Shown: piece by piece, positions 48,517 to 59,589 of the stretch
Layout of the letters: every line of letters starts with the position of its first letter
Numbering within the stretch: the stretch's first letter is position 1
Assembly: GCA_051530055.1 (NCBI GenBank)
Contig: CM121343.1
Location: 7,006,001-7,070,000 of the forward strand
Source of the DNA: Neoechinorhynchus agilis
Taxonomy: Eukaryota > Acanthocephala
Direction of reading: 5' to 3'
Length of the DNA: 64,000 nt
Translations under genes and position numbers: made by a program
Notes under the pieces: generated by a model
Told to the model about the DNA's origin: nothing
Database searches by the model: none
The model's input: the letters and a program-made list of their open reading frames with translations, nothing else

Positions 48517-50144
48517 AAAATAAAATTTAGTACTATGTTTTAATACTCTTGAGGCACAGAAAATCGAGCGATTCTTTAACACATATCGTCGACATACAGT
48601 GCATAATTTTCAGAAAACTACCTTTAAACTGATTCACAATAAAGAAATTCTTTGAAGAGCATATGAATGCATGTTATGGCGCTTATAATTTAATTTCGAT
48701 TTTATCGTAGACCGATAGGAGACAGTTAAAAAAATATAATCGGAGTAGAGACATAGACGGACGTTTGAGATTCAACTTTATTCTCAATGGGGAATTGTTA
48801 CACACTCGAGCTTTATTATTGAACTGTCCATTGCGAATTTTCAAGGTCTCCTTCTCAAGCATCTAAAAACGGTTGGTAGCCTTGACTCGGGTGCGCGGGA
48901 AATTCGCCATTAAGAATACACATCCACTCGAAGGAACAAATAAATAGAATTCAGCTTTATGTTTAACTCAAACTACTAGATGGCTTAAAAGACGCACCAA
49001 AAGATTCAAGGGTAAATGGACGCTCGTAGCTTGAGATTCAACTTTGAGCTTGGCTTAAAACAATCGGATAAGGCTAAAAAGAAGCAACAAAAGATTTGCG
49101 CTTTTAAAACACCATTAACTCACTGAAATTCTATGCTTAATAAATAAAAACAAGTAGTAGTTTGCAAATAAACATGCGCTTTGTTTCCGCTTGCAAGATA
49201 TAACGATTGAACGCTCTTTATTCTGAATGGTAGAATAAGAAAGCTGAGTGAACAAACCTGGATTTGAACTTCGATAATGTTAATTGTAGAAAGGTCATTA
49301 TTTTGGTTAATCAGGAGAAGTGATTTTTTTGAAGAGAGACCAATTATAGAGATTCTATCAATAGGACGATCTACGGGAAAATTCACAATTTTTTTTCGTT
49401 TCTATAAGCCTTGACAAATCCAAGATGCTATTTCAACCGAGTTTAACAATCCGAAGTGCCAATGTTTCATTAAATCACGTTTTACTCAATTCTGAGATTT
49501 AGAATGGGAAAAGCAGCGTGAATCACTGCTCAACTCTTCAGGCGCATGTCTCAATTTTAGATAATTTAATTTGACAAATACGACCTGGAGTTTATTTGCC
49601 TTCTAGCTTTCGCCGATTTACGGCTTCAACTAGGCAATTGTTAAAGTGTTTTATTCGCATGGGAAAGAGTTTAAAAAATGAACCAAGAATCTTTTCGGCT
49701 CAAACGTACTTTTCCGAGCTATTTTTCGACATAAAAGCAATTTTAAGCACGAATGGAATTCAATGGAAAATAAAGTTTTAAGAAGTTCGTCTTCTCTCGT
49801 TGGAATAATTCTCTTTATTGTTTGAGGTCAACACTAAGCTCCGTTTAACATCGTACGTCTTAAAGAAAAACTATTCTAGGGAAATTTACATCAATTGTGA
49901 AACTGGAAACGTTTGAATATATTTGAACATATTATATTAGATCGAAATATTTCGAAAGGAAGTCTCATCAGTCATCTGAAAAGATTTTTCCTTTCTTTTG
50001 GTAGTTTTGTCTCCGACATTTTCTCAAGGGAATCATCCGGCGTGAAATATCGGGGAAATAAATGTGTTAATATAAATCCGGAGCTGCAAAACTACTAAAA
50101 GAAAGTCTCTTTCCCCCCGATCATGATAAAAAGATTTGTTTTCT
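48517..50144. other. Spacer downstream of the myosin gene
   Basis: Begins with AATAAA just after the myosin stop. It contains two imperfect copies of GAGATTCAACTTT (about 48769 and 49030). At about 49935-49985 is a decayed fold-back with ATCGAAATATTTCGAAAGG next to CTCATCAGTCATC. No gene was recognised; open frames at 49120-49386, 49596-49781 and 49913-50098 look random. Confidence 0.45.
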
Positions 50145-50646
50145 ATCAATTTTTTTGTTTTCGAAAATGGACAATTGGAAAGGTTGTTGTAATGACCAAA
50201 AAGAGAATCTTAATGATTACACCGTCCTCTTCCAAGTGTCCATTTTCGATAACAAGACTTGATTCTAAATCACGCGGATGGGAAACCAAGTAATTTTTTA
50301 TAAGAGCAGTTGGTATTGGTAATCAATATCCAATTAATAGATAAATCTCCCAAAATTCCGAACTTGACGATTGGTAATCTTCAAATTTGTTACACTTTGA
50401 AAAAAATCAAAACGATTTAGCACTTCACATTCCTTGCCGCACTGAACTTTAAAGATCGATTTCCATTTAGACGATTGATATCATCCAGCTTATTGATACT
50501 TTTTTATTATTAGTTGTATTGAAGTAAAATAATTTCTACCCTTTTTTGGAGATAAAATTTGCAAAAATCATTATAATTTCATCGTTCGCGATGTAATTTT
50601 AAATTAATAATTTAAGCAAAAACATAATAAACCAACATTTAAAGCA
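50145..50646. repeat. 502-bp duplicated segment, copy 2
   Basis: Same sequence and orientation as 18207-18708. It is flanked on the left by ...GATTTGTTTTCT and on the right by TTTTATTTCATG, unlike copy 1, so the duplication ends are defined by both contexts. I saw no target-site duplication or terminal inverted repeat. Confidence 0.9.
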
Positions 50647-51236
50647 TTTTATTTCATGTAACATTGAAAAAACGTTTTAATCACTCCTGAAAAAGCTGTA
50701 AGACGGCGAAAGCTCGAAAATAAAGATTTAATCATTTGAAAATCAGTTAGTATTCCACAAGGTTGTTTTGGAATGTATTTTGATCGGGTACATGAAATCG
50801 CCATTCCCAAGGTCGAGAGGACCCAAGCCATTCAAAAGAACTTTTCAGATTTCAAATGTTTTATCCATTGACCACACCAAATCCCAATTTTATCACCGGA
50901 AGGATTTTCTGTCTGTGATACAAGAAACAGCCAGAATTCCGATTAAAACCATAAGCAGGATTAAACTTCTACCTCTGGAAGAAAACACGATTTTCCAGGT
51001 CGGATTCAATGGTAATCCGTTGTTCAAATGCTTTTAAAAGATATTTTCTATAAGATTGGATCATCGCTCGAAATTTCGGTGTATTTGTAAATCTCAGTGT
51101 TCAATTTAGCGTTTTTATTTTTCGATACTTTATAGTGTTCGTAATATGAACTAATTTGTGCCATTATCGTGGTTTGCCGAAACATCGGATTCAACAAAAA
51201 TTAGTATATAAAAACCTGAACAATTCAATTTTCAAA
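50647..51236. other. Spacer with one unassigned open frame
   Basis: The plus-strand frame 50768-51037 (89 codons, ending TIFQVGFNGNPLFKCF) is the only protein-like stretch. It lacks a recognisable domain and has no clear splice partner. Confidence 0.3.
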
Positions 51237-52830
51237 CGTATTTCGGGAGACTTTTTTTATTGCGAATTATAATAATTTATTTGATAATTTTCGGCCTTCT
51301 TGCTCTAATTTTTTTTCGAAAACAATGGACTGAAGAAGGCCTTCTTCAAATAAAAATAAATCAATTATTTGATAATTCCCTATAAAAAAAGTTAAAATGG
51401 TGAACATCCTTACAATATTTCAGGAGACTTTTTATAGCGAATTATAATAATTTATTTGATAAATTTCTGCCTTCTTGCTCTAATTTTTCTTCGAAAACAA
51501 TGGACTGAAGAAGGCCTTCTTCAAATAAAAATAAATCAATTATTTGATAATTCCCTATAAAAAAAGTTAAAATGGTGAGCATCTTTACAATATTTCAGGA
51601 GACTTTTTATAGCGAATTATAATAATTTATTTGATAATTTTCGGCCTTCTTGCTCTAATTTTTCTTCGAAAACAATGGACTGAAGAAGGCCTTCTTCAAA
51701 TAAAAATAAATCAATTATTTGATAATTCCCTATAAAAAAAGTTAAAATGGTGAGCATCTTTACAATATTTCAGGAGACTTTTTATAGCGAATTATAATAA
51801 TTTATTTGATAATTTTCGGCCTTCTTGCTCTAATTTTTCTTCGAAAACAATGGACTGAAGAAGGCCTTCTTCAAATAAAAATAAATCAATTATTTGATAA
51901 TTCCCTATAAAAAAAGTTAAAATGGTGAGCATCTTTACAATATTTCAGGAGACTTTTTATAGCGAATTATAATAATTTATTTGATAATTTTCGGCCTTCT
52001 TGCTCTAATTTTTCTTCGAAAACAATGGACTGAAGAAGGCCTTCTTCAAATAAAAATAAATCAATTATTTGATAATTCCCTATAAAAAAAGTTAAAATGG
52101 TGAGCATCTTTACAATATTTCAGGAGACTTTTTATAGCGAATTATAATAATTTATTTGATAATTTTCGGCCTTCTTGCTCTAATTTTTCTTCGAAAACAA
52201 TGGACTGAAGAAGGCCTTCTTCAAATAAAAATAAATCAATTATTTGATAATTCCCTATAAAAAAAGTTAAAATGGTGAACGTCTTTACAATTTTTCAGGA
52301 GACTTTTTTATAGCGAATTATAATAATTTATTTGATAATTTTCGGCCTTCTTGCTCGAATTTTTCTTCGAAAACAATGGACTGAAGAAGGCCTACCACAA
52401 CCACGAAGGCCTTCTTCAAATAAAAATAAATCAATTATTTGATAATTCCCTATAAAAAAAGTTAAAATGATGAACATCTTTACAATATTTCGGGAGACTT
52501 TTTTATAGCGAATTATAATAATTTATTTGATAATTTTCGGCCTTCTTGCTCGAATTTTTCTTCGAAAACAATGGACTGAAGAAGGCCTACGCGAAGGCCT
52601 TCTTCAAATAAAAATAAATCAATTATTTGATAATTCCCTATAAAAATAGTTTAGAATGATGAGCATCTTTATGAGAAATCATTACATTTACTTCTTTTTT
52701 TATAGCGAATTATCAAATAATTGATTTATTTGAAGAAGGCCTACGCGAAGGCCTTCTTCAAATAAAAATAAACCCAATTATTTGATAATTCGCCATAAAA
52801 AAGTTAATGATGAGTGGCTTTACAATATTT
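51237..52830. repeat. 175-bp tandem array of a fold-back element, about 9 copies
   Basis: CAATGGACTGAAGAAGG recurs at 51323, 51498, 51673, 51848, 52023, 52198, 52374 and 52569, a period of 175 bp until the degenerate right end. Each unit is itself an inverted repeat: TATAGCGAATTAT...GAAGGCC against GGCCTTCTTCAAATA...ATAATTCCCTATA. The final copy (about 52697-52800) is a nearly perfect stand-alone hairpin, showing that a MITE-like fold-back was amplified in tandem. Confidence 0.9.
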
Positions 52831-53025
52831 TTGGGAGTGTTAATCAAAACGCAAAGATTGGGGAATTCTGTCTGGAAATCGGGAAGATTGAAATCTTCTA
52901 TTTTAGACATATCACTATATTAATTCAAAATGCCAATCAATCGTAGTGGTTTGATCGATGTCGAATGTGAAGTAACTTATCTCAATTGCTTCATTCGTCG
53001 CTTGAATTTCGAATAGACCAGGACA

Positions 53026-56000
53026 ATGTGTTCACAATTTCCGAGTTCCGATAATGTCTTGAGTTTCTTCGTTGGAACACACTCAGTCAGTCTACCGAAT
53101 CAAGTCAGTTTCATTTGAATTGAAAACGGCCAGCCACGCACAAAAACCGCTTAGGTTATGTTGATTGTGTTCAAAAAAGATACCGGATCGGTCTCTATTA
53201 TTCGCTATCCACATGAAGGCGAAATTAAACACATCACTGCTCATCCAACTGATTCTTACTTGATTTCAACTGTTTCTTCGCTCATAAGTAGGCTAAAATT
53301 CATCTTACTAAATTATCATTTCAATTTTCGATTTTTAGCCAATGGAACCCAGTCGCGTCCGTGCCGTATTTGGAGAACAAACGACTCAAAATCATTGCAA
53401 ATTCAATCTACTTTTCCACATCAGAATTGCTTAAGGTACTATTTTTAATTGATAAATATGCGACCGAAACTTTGTCAGGATTCTTATAATCGCATATTTC
53501 GATTTTAAACCACTAGTTAAAATTTTATTCTTTTTTAAACCTTCAAGTAGCCGTTCCACTTAGCTAAACGCTCCGTTCAACATCTCGTGGTGCCAAAATC
53601 TTACAAACAATCAAAACGTCCATCTACCCTATTACCACAAGTTTATCACCAATTCATTTCACTGCCCAATCCTTTCGGATATCATGATCCGAATTGTACC
53701 AACCCAATCTCGCGTAATCCCAATGACTCGTAATCTCAATCTCTCGTAATCAAAATTCATTTCATCCTTCCCAAAACTTCGCACCTCCCTCCAATCCTTT
53801 TTCCATACTGGCCAACCTTCTCGGATATCATAGCCCGAAATGAACCGGAGGAAAGACCGAAGCTCTCCTGCGCACAATAACCGCAAATCCCGAACAAACC
53901 TTTTAAACCGACCGAACCATAATCTACACCAAAATCAACAACCGCATTCATTGAACATATTTGAACCCGAGTTTTTATGAGCACCCAAAGAAACATTGGT
54001 CCTTTTCTTTGTTAACTAACAAATAAACGTGTTATTATTATAAAAATTTCTTAACATTTGTTTTTGTTTGCTCAAAATGATAATTATTTTATTCCTTCGA
54101 ATTCCACGATAAGACACTTAAATGTAGAATGTTAGATTTAATGCTATTGAGAGAAAATCCATCGGGATGGAAACTTTTTGACTTATGGTGAAGATAATTA
54201 CGGTTGAAGGGTTTACGAGCGGGCTCAGGGTCCCAGGACCTTGTTGGAAGTAGCTAATTAGACAAGACACTGAAAACAACCATAACCAAAACCTTAAGCG
54301 AGGTTTAGTCTTTCGAAATATTTCCTAATAATAAAATGATTTTTATCCGGGTGATTATCTTCACCACAAGTCAAAATGTTAGATTTATATCATCGCACCT
54401 CCTTCTAACAATGGTAAATAAAATAGACATAACAAAAAATTCAATTTTTTTATCATAGTAGACCTGATAATATTTTTTTGGACAATTCTACATCCCAAAA
54501 GTGGACAAACGACTTTGGGTTTCTTTGAAAAGATCAACAATCCCTCAAATGCTATTTATTTGTTTGTAGCGCTAACGGCTGACTATGTCAATAATGGACA
54601 TTGCAAGTCCTTAGAATGATTTCCTACCTTGCAAAGTTTTCTCTTAGGTCAAGAAATAATCAAATTGGGCGGGACATCACAAACCTCCTTTCGATTAAAT
54701 TTTGGTGGCAAGTTAACGTTTTGCGCGCAAGACCGTTGGGTTTTTAATGAAAACCATTTCGAATATTTAATGGCGAAACTAATTTTTGATAGGTTGGATT
54801 ATCGCGTGATTGCAAAAGAACGTACTTTTATAATTTTTACAAATCTGAAAAAATGAACTATGTTCGCTTTGAATCATTTGCACGGGAGTAAAATTCAGCA
54901 AGATTATTTGGTGATTTTTAAATGGTTTTGACACTGCTTCATAGATGTAAACGCAAGCCTCGTTCTAGCTGCAATTTTGAATTTAATAATCTTGCCGACT
55001 AATTTAAAAAAATTATGATTCATTTTATGAGAAATCGTTTCTTACACTTATTCGCCGGGCTCGCGTTATAAAAGTTCCGATGGGGACCGAGGAACATCTT
55101 TACCTTCCATTGCATCGAGGATGCATCCAGCATTCCCTTTCTGATTCTCGGATAAAAATAGTTGGTTGTCCTAAGGTCCTTTGTTGTTGTTGTTGTTGTT
55201 GTTGCGAATAACCATTTTTAGAAACATTGGTTAAAAATTCTGTAGTGCTTGGTCCGACGGCATCAATTGCAGCAATGGTGAGAGGTTTTTAAAATATAGG
55301 GCGACGGATCGATACATTCGTATATTATTATATTTCAATACCAGCGATTAAATAATAGTTTACACTGATTAAAAATTTCCTATAGAAGAGTTGTATGAGC
55401 TAGAAGCAATGAACCCGGCATGCCTTAGCTTCGATCAAAATTGTTGATATTTTATAAAGGTAGCATTAAATTCTTATTTTTGCTCCATAATCGACCTCCC
55501 CACATTGGTCTAAATCACCTATTGCTCAAATTAAAATACTTGAGAAATAAACACGTGATTAAAGTGTGAAGATTTACAACTTATTTTGATTTTACGTTCA
55601 TTTAGAAGTTCGAATTTGAATTGATAGAGTGCTCAGAATACTTTAACATCAGATGTTCATATTTTTTTATAGTTTTCGTCTATTTAAGGTAACACCGAAT
55701 TGTGGAGTTTGTGATTATTTGAAAGAAAGGAAGTCGTTGAAGGGGACTTCGGAATTATCCAGAATTGTAGGTGTCGATGTACTATATATCTTGAATTCAC
55801 ATTTGAATGGAATTTAATTTCAAACTCTTAACATTAGCCTCTGCTGTAAATTTTAGTCTTGAATTCGACTCCAGCGGGCGATCGAATGCTTTTGTAACGT
55901 GCTCTAACGGCGCTTACTTGTGGGATATTGACAATGAAGATGTTAAAATGCAAATCACATGCGAAGGAATCTTATGTGGTCAATGGACTGCTTCTGGAAA

Positions 56001-56599
56001 TATCGTTGCTTTAAATCAACGTGGGTTGATGAGAATATTTGATTCTCGAATAGGATCTGAAATGCACTGTATAAAGTTAGAAAACAATTCAGAGATTAGA
56101 TGTATGGATTTTAGTAACGTGAATGATTATAAAATGCTTAGTTGTGGCGATGACTGTACGTTTTGGAGCTTGTTGATTTCCTGAAGACGTTAAGAATCGA
56201 CATTCTCTGAAGTAAGGAGCGGTTATGGGATTTAAGGATGTTCAAGTGTTTAAAAACGTATTGTGCTCATAGTCACTGGTAAGGCACTACTTTGCGTAGA
56301 ATGAAACGATTTCATATCATAAAAGGGTTTTTTGTGCCAAATTTAATCATAATTATGACCGATATTTTATTAGTGGAAGTAGCGATTCCACTGTTGTTTT
56401 GTATGATACTCATTCACATGATCTGTCTGCCGATAATGTTGTGAAGATCTATGATGACCACGAAGAGAGTGTATACGGCGTGGATTGGTCGAAAAACGAT
56501 TCATGGAACTTTGCCTCATTGAGTTATGACGGGAAAGTGAGCATAAACACAATGCCGAATAAGGAGAGACACGATACGTTGTTAGCAGACTACGAGTGA
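53026..56599 (+). CDS. EIPR1: EARP/GARP-interacting WD40 protein EIPR1 (TSSC1)
   Basis: Six exons, 53026-53103, 53155-53287, 53339-53435, 55857-56159, 56213-56278 and 56326-56599, in phase, give about 316 residues. Diagnostic stretches follow the human protein in order: SFFVGTHSVSLPNQ, HEGEIKHITAHPTD, CRIWRTNDS, GAYLWDID, RIFDSRIGSEMHCI, MLSCGDDCTKERLWDLR, AHSHWVFCAKFNHNYDR, SGSSDSTVVLYD, and the C-terminal HEESVYGVDWSKNDSWNFAS-LSYDG. EIPR1 is a seven-blade WD40 adaptor of the EARP and GARP tethering complexes in endosome and dense-core vesicle traffic. It is about 70 residues shorter than the human protein, at the N-terminus and in the acidic loop before the last blade. Intron 3 is 2.4 kb and full of repeats, in contrast to the other four (about 47-53 nt). 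The start at 53026 is tentative; trans-splicing to the AG just upstream is possible. Confidence 0.88.
54174..54379. repeat. Decayed fold-back inside EIPR1 intron 3
   Basis: TTTTTGACTTATGGTGAAGATAAT faces ATTATCTTCACCACAAGTCAAAA. The inner word TTTCGAAATATTTCC and the adjacent AATCCATCGGGAT tie it to the 16-kb fold-back family. The CTGATGA core is absent in this copy. A short (GTT)n tract follows at about 55183-55205. The frames around 53659-53996 contain two copies of a TCTCGGATATCAT phrase of unknown origin. Confidence 0.65.
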
Positions 56600-56612
56600 A
56601 ATATTAAATTCT

Positions 56613-57792
56613 TTACTCGTATTGATATAAGACGTCTAGGTCGGAAATAACTGCGGAAAAATAGGATGTTCCAGATTCGTTCGATAATACCCATGTCGAG
56701 TCGTATATTGTATCATTTGAGCGAACAGAAATAATGTCCAAGATCTTAAAGAGGTTTTCCGGAGATAGTAGAAGACGATCGGCTAGCATTAAGGCATTTT
56801 CAATTGTCGTCCTTCGTGAATCATCTCAGACGTGGATTCGCAATAGTCATAGAGCGTAACTTCTGCGAATTCACGGCCTAATGGATCATTAATACTCCTG
56901 TCGTAATTCGTCTGAACTAAAAACCAGTCTTTTTCCCGAGGGTAAAGGAACTCCAATGTATTATTGTTTTGAAGTTTTGTAATGATTAAACCACACTCGG
57001 GTGACATAAAACTGAAATATGATATGACTCCAGTTTTAGCTTTGTTTAAATAAACGATCAAATCACCGCTGACTGCTCCGTAGTCAAGAGCAGCGGTTCG
57101 CATCGTTGTTGACAGTGATTGCACATGACCGCTCACTATGTCCCGAGCTACATCCGCAAGGGATATTGGGTTTCTATCAGTTGATACATACAAGCTAAAT
57201 TTGTTGGAACCAAAAGTATAGAAGCCAATGATGGGCATAATCATAATGGCCGTTCCTGCGGGTTTTCCATTGCGTACCAGATTCGCAATGAAAGTACATT
57301 TTCGTAAGCGATAAGCCACGGGTTTGTGTGCGAAATCGAAATTGCGGGCCGAAAATGAATTTTCTTTATATCCGTACAGCATTAAGACTGAATCTCGAAC
57401 ATTTGAAAGTTCCACCAGGAATTGAAGTGCAACTATCTTGTGCAAATCGACATTGGTGAGTCTAGATAAAGAACGCATTTCTTCAATATACCGTTTATTG
57501 CTTAGATTCTAAATGCGACAAACTCCTTATATAGAACCAATGTATTCTGAAAAATCAGTTCCAGCAGTTTGTTAGACTCACAAATTAGTTCAAAAAGCTT
57601 CCTAACAACCAGCGGAACTTCATTATAGAAGGATTCAGCAAAGTCCTGAATATAGTCGATCAATTCGATTGCTGGTTCAGCAAATACGTCATCGGGTTTT
57701 GCATCCAGATCGATTACAAATGTGAGTGGTTCATAGACATTATTAGTCAATGTGAGCCGAACCAAGAATGCGAAAGTTGCAATTAGGTGCAT
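56613..57792 (-). CDS. Acid ceramidase / NAAA-like protein, active-site Cys replaced and one frame break (possible pseudogene)
   Basis: Exon 1 57792-57538 encodes a signal peptide (MHLIATFAFLVRLTL) and the family N-terminal motif PLTFVIDLDAKPDD. Exon 2 runs from about 57508 and continues through SARNFDF, GFYTFGSNKFSLYVSTDR, EKDWFLVQTNYDR and TLYDYC. After a net frame shift near 56805 it continues NALMLADRLLLSPENLF to a stop at 56613. This order matches acid ceramidase and N-acylethanolamine amidase, lysosomal hydrolases activated by self-cleavage before a catalytic Cys in an (F/I)CTSI motif. Here the aligned segment reads NVRDSVLM: Cys is Arg. The Arg and Asp of RNxDF and the Asn of QTNYDR are kept. 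The joining intron would be only 29 nt, shorter than any other here. Either a non-catalytic relative or a decaying copy; an assembly indel could explain the frame break but not the Cys loss. Confidence 0.7.
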
Positions 57793-59039
57793 TAAGGTAG
57801 ACGAAATTGAGGGAGAGATCGTGTATTTATCCTCACACTGAAGAGGATGCTAGGCTTAAGACATTTTTGATCGAACATATCTACCCTCCTCACCAACCAT
57901 ATCGTATCTGACTGCATTCCTAGTCTTTGCATGAGAAAGCGCAGATAGCACTATCATAGGAAAAATCGAGAGCACAGAAGGATAATTATTCACTGAGTAG
58001 TTATCTGAACGCACCACCATTAACCTATTCATACACACAAAGCTCAGAATTTGATATAATCCTCGCTTTTTTTGTCTATGCACCCAATTGGACAATGAAT
58101 TATTTTATAGAACAGCGAACTACTCGTTAATTCAAGTCGTAAAAATCCCCTTGAAAATACATTGCATAATGTATGAACCACATTCGTTTTGCCTGAAAAC
58201 GATGTGAGTAGTCCCACGATTACTGTGTTGTCTTACCCATCTTTCCCAAGAGGCACAAAGATAACTTTACCCGCATTCTATCCCATCGATTTTAGCGGTC
58301 TAAGATCGCGAGTCGAAAAGTTCCTTTGAGACGCAATGAGCCGATAACAATCTCTGAAATAAACTACTAAACTGTTTGGCTTAAAACAGTACAATGTTCA
58401 CTTTCAGACGATCAACCAAACGATGGCGATTAATTTTACTTATTTTATATAAAATTACAGAGGGCAGCAATAGTTTACGGTTAGAGCGAATCTACCCACA
58501 TAATATCGAGGCTTCGGACTTCGTCCCTCATTTCACTTTGCGAAAGTCGTGAGAGCATTTGTGAAAAAGACAACGAAAGCGACACGCACTCGCCTTTTGG
58601 TCGGCTAAAACCGAACTGCCCGAAGCACCAGAAATGAACAGCAAACAGCCACCTTGAGATTTTCCAATCGTTCAAATGTTGCACAAATTGCTACAAGACC
58701 AAATTTACGAGACGCCCCCTGATCGCATGCTCAACCAGGGATACCGGCGTGCTGCTTGAAGCAATTCCATCAGCGTAATCGGGAACTCTGCTGGACGAAT
58801 AAACTCTTTGAATCGCCCTGTGCCTGAAATTTGTCCGTAATATTTGCGTCCCTCACAAATGCCGATGTGGATCACTGATGGACGCAAAGGTCATACAGGG
58901 GTTATCGTGTAGCCGGTCGCCAGGAAGATTCTCGAGACAATCCGGAATCAAAATGATCATCAGTAAGGCACTGACTTCGATCCACATTCCCATAATCTTT
59001 TTGAACTACTAATCTTTGCAGATCTGACGGCAAGCGTCC
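57793..59039. other. Spacer with weak minus-strand open frames
   Basis: Nothing is assignable. The minus-strand stretch 58705-58887 (RFKEFIRPAEFPITLMELLQ) has protein-like composition but no family I recognise and no exon partners. 57856-58095 and 58481-58684 look random. Confidence 0.35.
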
Positions 59040-59280
59040 GTCAGGATCAGTGGCCACAGAAGCAGAGCAAAAGAAATTTCTAAATCAACTTTGTCTCCTT
59101 TGGAGCGGAGATTTGTGAGCCATAGGATAGTCGGCGCAGAACCTGATGGGTGATATTTGAAGACGTATGAGGATTACCACGAAGGATTATCGCGTGGCAG
59201 CATCCTTCCGCCAGAATATTGCAACCCGGCGAGCTAATACCGCCAGCGTAAGGATGACTGCGGCGCTGGATTAACTCCTT
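59040..59280 (-). repeat. Dispersed, diverged copy of the 305-bp satellite unit
   Basis: Reverse-complement matches to the 305-bp unit occur in the right order: GGATAGTCGGCGCAGAACCTGATGGG, then AGAATATTGCAACCCGGCGAGCTA, then CCAGCGTAAGGATG. Several indels separate them. A solitary copy about 47 kb from the array indicates either the ancestral source sequence or dispersal of a mobile element. Confidence 0.75.
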
Positions 59281-59589
59281 TACCTGAAAAAAATGAAGAA
59301 GTTAATATTTTTATATAGATGTTCTATCACACATTTCACTCGCCAATGCGGAATTGCATTCATTTAGGTAGACTTCATAGAAGTACACAAGTTTGAAAAC
59401 TTAAAACAATTTAGATCTCGTTTTCATTGATGTTTATGCTTGCTAAATAGCTGGATACATTCGCCGAAGGTTCACGTTTTCTGCTCGATACCTATTTTCT
59501 CAACTTACTGGGTTAAAAAAATTTAGAAATCCATATTTTTCCTTACAAGAAACTCTCAATTTAACCTGCCAACTAAAAGAAACAATATT

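Noticed and set aside
56151-56215. EIPR1 broken by a stop after GDDCTFW
   Set aside because: A 53-nt intron with donor TGTAC|GTTTTGG and acceptor CTGAAG|T restores the conserved RLWDLR strand in phase, so the gene is intact.
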